NCBI RefSeq assembly: GCF_009834875.1
Contig: NZ_WVHT01000003.1
Location: 434,001-498,000 of the forward strand
Length of the DNA stretch: 64,000 nt
Source: Hufsiella arboris
GTDB taxonomy: Bacteria > Bacteroidota > Bacteroidia > Sphingobacteriales > Sphingobacteriaceae
Direction of reading: 5' to 3'
Positions 61,115 through 64,000 of the stretch are shown piece by piece (position 1 is the first letter of the stretch; the number at the start of each line of letters is the position of its first letter). Made by a program: the position numbers and the translations under genes. Below the pieces are notes generated by a model. It worked only from the letters and a program-made list of their open reading frames with translations. It was not told the origin of the DNA and ran no database searches.

Positions 61115-62641
61115 ATGAGTCATCCCGTAAAGATAAAAAACGCCTTAATTTCAGTCTATTACAAAGACAATCTCGAACCGCTGATCCAGGAACTTCATAA
61201 ACTAGGAGTAACTTTTTATTCAACCGGCGGAACTGAAACGTTTATCCGCAATTTAGGATGCAATGTGATTCCGGTAGAAGACCTGACTGGTTACCCGTCA
61301 ATTTTAGGCGGAAGAGTAAAAACTTTACACCCGAAAGTATTTGGAGGTATTTTATCACGTCGTGAGCTCAAAGAAGATAAAGCACAAACGGAGCAATATG
61401 AAATTCCTGAAATTGACCTTGTCATCGTTGATCTTTATCCTTTCGAAGAAACGGTAAAATCGGGCGCTGCCGAAACAGATATCATCGAAAAAATTGACAT
61501 AGGCGGCATATCGCTGATACGCGCTGCAGCAAAGAACTTCAAAGATGTAGTGATCGTCGCCTCACAAAAAGAATACTCGAACCTTCTGTCGATCCTTCAT
61601 GAAAACGAAGGATATACCACGCTCGCACAACGGAAAGAATTTGCGAAACGTGCTTTCAATATTTCCTCACACTATGACACTGCCATCTTTAATTATTTCA
61701 ATACTGATGAATCTTTCCCGGCATTTAAATACAGCGAACAACAGGTAAAAACACTTCGCTATGGAGAGAATCCGCATCAAAAAGGCGTTTTTTACGGCGA
61801 TCTGGACTCGATGTTTGCTCAACTTAACGGTAAAGAGTTGTCCTACAACAACCTTGTGGATGTTGACGCTGCGGTTGCCCTTATCGACGAATTTACAGAA
61901 CCAACCTTCGCGATTTTAAAACACACCAACGCTTGCGGCGTAGCAACCAGAAGCAATCTTTTTGAAAGCTGGAAGTCGGCATTAGCTTGTGATCCTGTTT
62001 CAGCTTTCGGCGGTGTTATTATCTGCAACGGAGAAGTTGACGAAAAAACTGCAGCAGAAATCAATAAGCTTTTCTTCGAGGTACTAATCGCACCTTCTTA
62101 TAGCAAGGAAGCGCTGGCCATTCTTACTGAAAAGAAAAATCGTATTATCCTGATAAGGCAACACGTAAATCTTCCAAAAAAGCAATTTAAAACGTTGTTA
62201 AACGGGGTGATCGAGCAGGACAAGGATCATACCATTGAAGGACCGGAAAAAATGACGCCGGTTACTGACCGCAAGCCGACTGAACAGGAACTAAAAGATC
62301 TTCATTTTGCTAACAAGCTTGTGAAGCACACCAAGTCGAACACCATTGTACTTGCGAAAAACGGGCAGCTGCTGGCAAGCGGCGTTGGTCAGACCTCGCG
62401 CGTAGATGCCTTGAAACAAGCAATAATTAAGGCGAAAGAATTCGGATTTGATCTTCACGGCGCGGTTATGGCGTCGGATGCTTTTTTTCCGTTTCCGGAC
62501 TGCGTAGAAATAGCTGCACAGGCAGGAATCTCAATAGTTTTACAACCGGGCGGATCAATTAAAGATCAGCTTTCTATCGATAAGGCCAATGAAAAGGCTA
62601 TTGGCATGGTGATGACCGGTGTACGACACTTTAAGCACTAA
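61115..62641 (+). CDS. purH: Bifunctional AICAR formyltransferase / IMP cyclohydrolase
   Basis: Last two steps of IMP synthesis. The N-terminal MGS-like IMP cyclohydrolase domain has KNALISVYYKDNLEPLIQEL, STGGTE and GGRVKTLHPKVFGG. The C-terminal AICAR formyltransferase has LRYGENPHQKGVFYGD, LVDVDAAVALIDEF, ILKHTNACGVA with the catalytic Lys-His and QPGGSIKD near the end. Start ATG 61115, 508 residues; the longer frame begins at a TTG lying inside the TATCTTTG -7 box (61086-61093). No good -33 box was seen. Confidence 0.96.
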   Translation: MSHPVKIKNALISVYYKDNLEPLIQELHKLGVTFYSTGGTETFIRNLGCNVIPVEDLTGYPSILGGRVKTLHPKVFGGILSRRELKEDKAQTEQYEIPEIDLVIVDLYPFEETVKSGAAETDIIEKIDIGGISLIRAAAKNFKDVVIVASQKEYSNLLSILHENEGYTTLAQRKEFAKRAFNISSHYDTAIFNYFNTDESFPAFKYSEQQVKTLRYGENPHQKGVFYGDLDSMFAQLNGKELSYNNLVDVDAAVALIDEFTEPTFAILKHTNACGVATRSNLFESWKSALACDPVSAFGGVIICNGEVDEKTAAEINKLFFEVLIAPSYSKEALAILTEKKNRIILIRQHVNLPKKQFKTLLNGVIEQDKDHTIEGPEKMTPVTDRKPTEQELKDLHFANKLVKHTKSNTIVLAKNGQLLASGVGQTSRVDALKQAIIKAKEFGFDLHGAVMASDAFFPFPDCVEIAAQAGISIVLQPGGSIKDQLSIDKANEKAIGMVMTGVRHFKH

Positions 62642-62645
62642 AACT

Positions 62646-62684
62646 AAATCACCGGAATGTTTGCAAAAGTCCGGTGATTTTGTA
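62646..62684 (+). terminator. Intrinsic terminator after purH
   Basis: A perfect 11-base stem AAATCACCGGA/TCCGGTGATTT (62646-62656, 62670-62680) with a 13-base loop, then a T-rich tract. Confidence 0.8.
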
Positions 62685-62769
62685 CCTTTTACAAAGTTTT
62701 TTTACGACAATAGTATTCGAAAAAAGACGTTAACTTTGCGTACTTTTTTAAAATCATAATCTCTTTTTA

Positions 62770-63792
62770 ATGGGTTTATTTAACTGGTTTACACAAGAAA
62801 TTGCCATCGACCTGGGTACTGCGAATACCCTCATCATACATAACGATAAAGTAGTAGTTGACGAACCGTCTATAGTGGCTTTTGACCGCACTACAAACAA
62901 AGTAATTGCCATCGGTCGGCAAGCGATGCAGATGGAAGGAAAAACCCATGAAAACATTCGTACTGTAAGGCCGTTGAAAGACGGGGTTATTGCCGATTTC
63001 AACGCCGCCGAGCATATGATCCGTGGAATGATCAAAATGATCAATAATGGCAAAGGATGGTTTTTTCCTTCGCTAAGAATGGTGATCTGTATTCCCTCAG
63101 GTATTACAGAAGTTGAAAAACGTGCCGTTCGCGACTCGGCCGAGATCGCTGGCGCTAAAGAAGTTTACCTGATCCACGAACCAATGGCTGCCGCCGTAGG
63201 TATCGGCATCGATGTGGAAGAACCAATGGGTAATATGATCATAGATATCGGTGGCGGAACGACAGAAATTGCCGTTATCGCCTTATCAGGAATCGTTTGT
63301 GATCAATCCATTCGCGTTGCAGGAGATAATTTTGACAGTGATATCGTTCAGTATATCCGCCGCCAGCATAATATTATGATTGGTGACCGTACTGCTGAAA
63401 AAATCAAAATAGAGGTTGGTGCAGCCCTGCCGGAACTTAGTGATCCACCTGCAGACTTTGCCGTTCAGGGACGAGATTTAATGACTGGTGTTCCGAAACA
63501 AATCACCGTATCATACACAGAGATCGCCCACTGCCTGGACAAATCAATTTCTAAAATCGAGGAAGCTATTTTGAAAGCTCTTGAGATCACTCCTCCCGAA
63601 CTTTCGGCGGATATTTACCAGACTGGAATTTACCTGACTGGCGGTGGCGCCTTGCTTCGCGGCCTTGACAAACGTGTCGCAGCTAAAACTAAGCTACCAG
63701 TTCACGTGGCTGAAGATCCGCTTCGCGCCGTTGTTCGCGGAACCGGAATCGCGCTGAAAAATATTGGCAATTACAAATTTTTAATGCAATAA
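62770..63792 (+). CDS. mreB: Rod shape-determining protein MreB
   Basis: Bacterial actin guiding lateral wall synthesis. 340 residues with the amphipathic N-terminus MGLFNWFTQEI and phosphate-1 motif IDLGTANTLI. GDGVIADFNAAE-like KDGVIADFNAAEHMI is present, as are the phosphate-2 motif IDIGGGTTEIAVI and the adenosine site LTGGGALLRGLDKR. A TAACTTTG -7 box is at 62731-62738 without a clear -33. mreC follows after a 76-base gap that contains a long inverted repeat, so this is the head of an mre operon and implies a rod-shaped cell at some stage. Confidence 0.97.
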   Translation: MGLFNWFTQEIAIDLGTANTLIIHNDKVVVDEPSIVAFDRTTNKVIAIGRQAMQMEGKTHENIRTVRPLKDGVIADFNAAEHMIRGMIKMINNGKGWFFPSLRMVICIPSGITEVEKRAVRDSAEIAGAKEVYLIHEPMAAAVGIGIDVEEPMGNMIIDIGGGTTEIAVIALSGIVCDQSIRVAGDNFDSDIVQYIRRQHNIMIGDRTAEKIKIEVGAALPELSDPPADFAVQGRDLMTGVPKQITVSYTEIAHCLDKSISKIEEAILKALEITPPELSADIYQTGIYLTGGGALLRGLDKRVAAKTKLPVHVAEDPLRAVVRGTGIALKNIGNYKFLMQ

Positions 63793-63794
63793 AA

Positions 63795-63862
63795 AGTAAT
63801 GAGTGTTGCGAATTGCGTATTGAGATCGCATTCGCAATACGCAATACTTACTACTCAATACT
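63795..63862. repeat. Long inverted repeat between mreB and mreC
   Basis: Inner arms ATTGCGTATTG/CAATACGCAAT (63812-63822, 63835-63845) are perfect. Outer arms AGTAATGAGT/ACTCAATACT (63795-63804, 63853-63862) pair with one mismatch. The 68-base structure lies inside an operon and is not followed by a T run, so it resembles a small palindromic intergenic element more than a terminator. Confidence 0.7.
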
Positions 63863-63868
63863 AAAAAC

Positions 63869-64000
63869 ATGCGTAACCTCTGGATCTTTCTCAGCAAGTA
63901 CAACGCATTTTTTCTTTTCATTATCTTTTTTGTCATCTCTTTCGTCCTGCTGGTTAGAAATAACTCGTATCAGCACGCAACGGCGTTCAACTCATCCAAT
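63869..64000 (+). CDS. mreC: Rod shape-determining protein MreC (start only, cut by window end)
   Basis: 44 codons are present, starting at ATG 63869 with MRNLWIFLSKYNAFFLFIIF, a single membrane anchor, followed by FVISFVLLVRNNSYQHATAFNS (two blocks). The short cytoplasmic N-terminus, helix and N-x-Y-Q-x-A pattern directly after mreB fit Bacteroidota MreC. The periplasmic part lies beyond the window. Confidence 0.85.
   Translation, partial: MRNLWIFLSKYNAFFLFIIFFVISFVLLVRNNSYQHATAFNSSN

Noticed and set aside
1-64000. Mobile elements, prophage or defence systems
   Set aside because: No transposase, integrase, restriction, toxin-antitoxin or phage genes were seen in any part of the window.

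Overview
The window looks like a chromosomal stretch of a Bacteroidota bacterium, most likely family Sphingobacteriaceae (Pedobacter/Mucilaginibacter-like). The support is the gene content (MreB/MreC, PepSY-like and YceI secreted proteins, LytTR two-component system, bactofilin, CrtD-type desaturase, BrxA/B bacilliredoxin), the absence of Shine-Dalgarno sequences, and repeated use of the Bacteroidota sigma factor promoter (TTTG, 19-20 bases, TAnnTTTG). Two clean examples of that promoter lie before a tRNA gene (40120-40150) and purN (59843-59873). It is mostly housekeeping DNA: I saw no transposase, integrase, phage module or CRISPR array.

Layout. 1-5.6 kb: tatC-rpiB-M28 peptidase, an orphan lutB, a glutathione peroxidase and small proteins. 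5.7-9.6 kb (minus): recJ-lptB-GH3. 9.7-18.3 kb: an MBL hydrolase, yceI with a 24-base palindrome over its promoter, a periplasmic-binding/PAS histidine kinase, gcvP, pdxJ and a frameshifted polysaccharide deacetylase. 18.4-23.8 kb: a lipoprotein, a DUF1569 protein, ahcY, a bactofilin-M23 peptidase pair and a bacilliredoxin. 23.8-32.4 kb: M1 aminopeptidase, the ileS-dksA-like-lspA operon (minus) and a small membrane protein-dgkA-recO run (plus).

32.4-40.0 kb (minus) is the most distinctive part, a light-signalling cassette. Heme oxygenase would make biliverdin. A phytochrome photosensory core without its own kinase follows. Next comes a 1732-residue CheB-CheR-coiled coil-multi-PAS-histidine kinase, and last a stand-alone receiver protein. 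Stops and starts touch or overlap, so the four genes are probably co-transcribed.

40.1-47.4 kb: two valine tRNAs, one with an unusual C at position 33, then a compact pentose phosphate operon, tkt-rpiB-gnd-zwf-pgl. 47.4-52.2 kb (minus): D-lactate dehydrogenase-like, CrtD-like desaturase, Lnt/nitrilase-like and epimerase genes. 52.4-55.7 kb: two LiaI/LiaF-like membrane proteins followed by a LytS-type kinase and LytTR regulator, probably an envelope-stress module. 55.7-64 kb: a TlpA-like lipoprotein, PepSY-like and TraB/GumN proteins, an AI-2E transporter, a PfpI protein, purN, purH, mreB and the start of mreC, which is cut by the window end.

Family calls rest on recognised motifs and length, not on any database search. 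Where the longest reading frame began upstream of a better start, the chosen start is stated.
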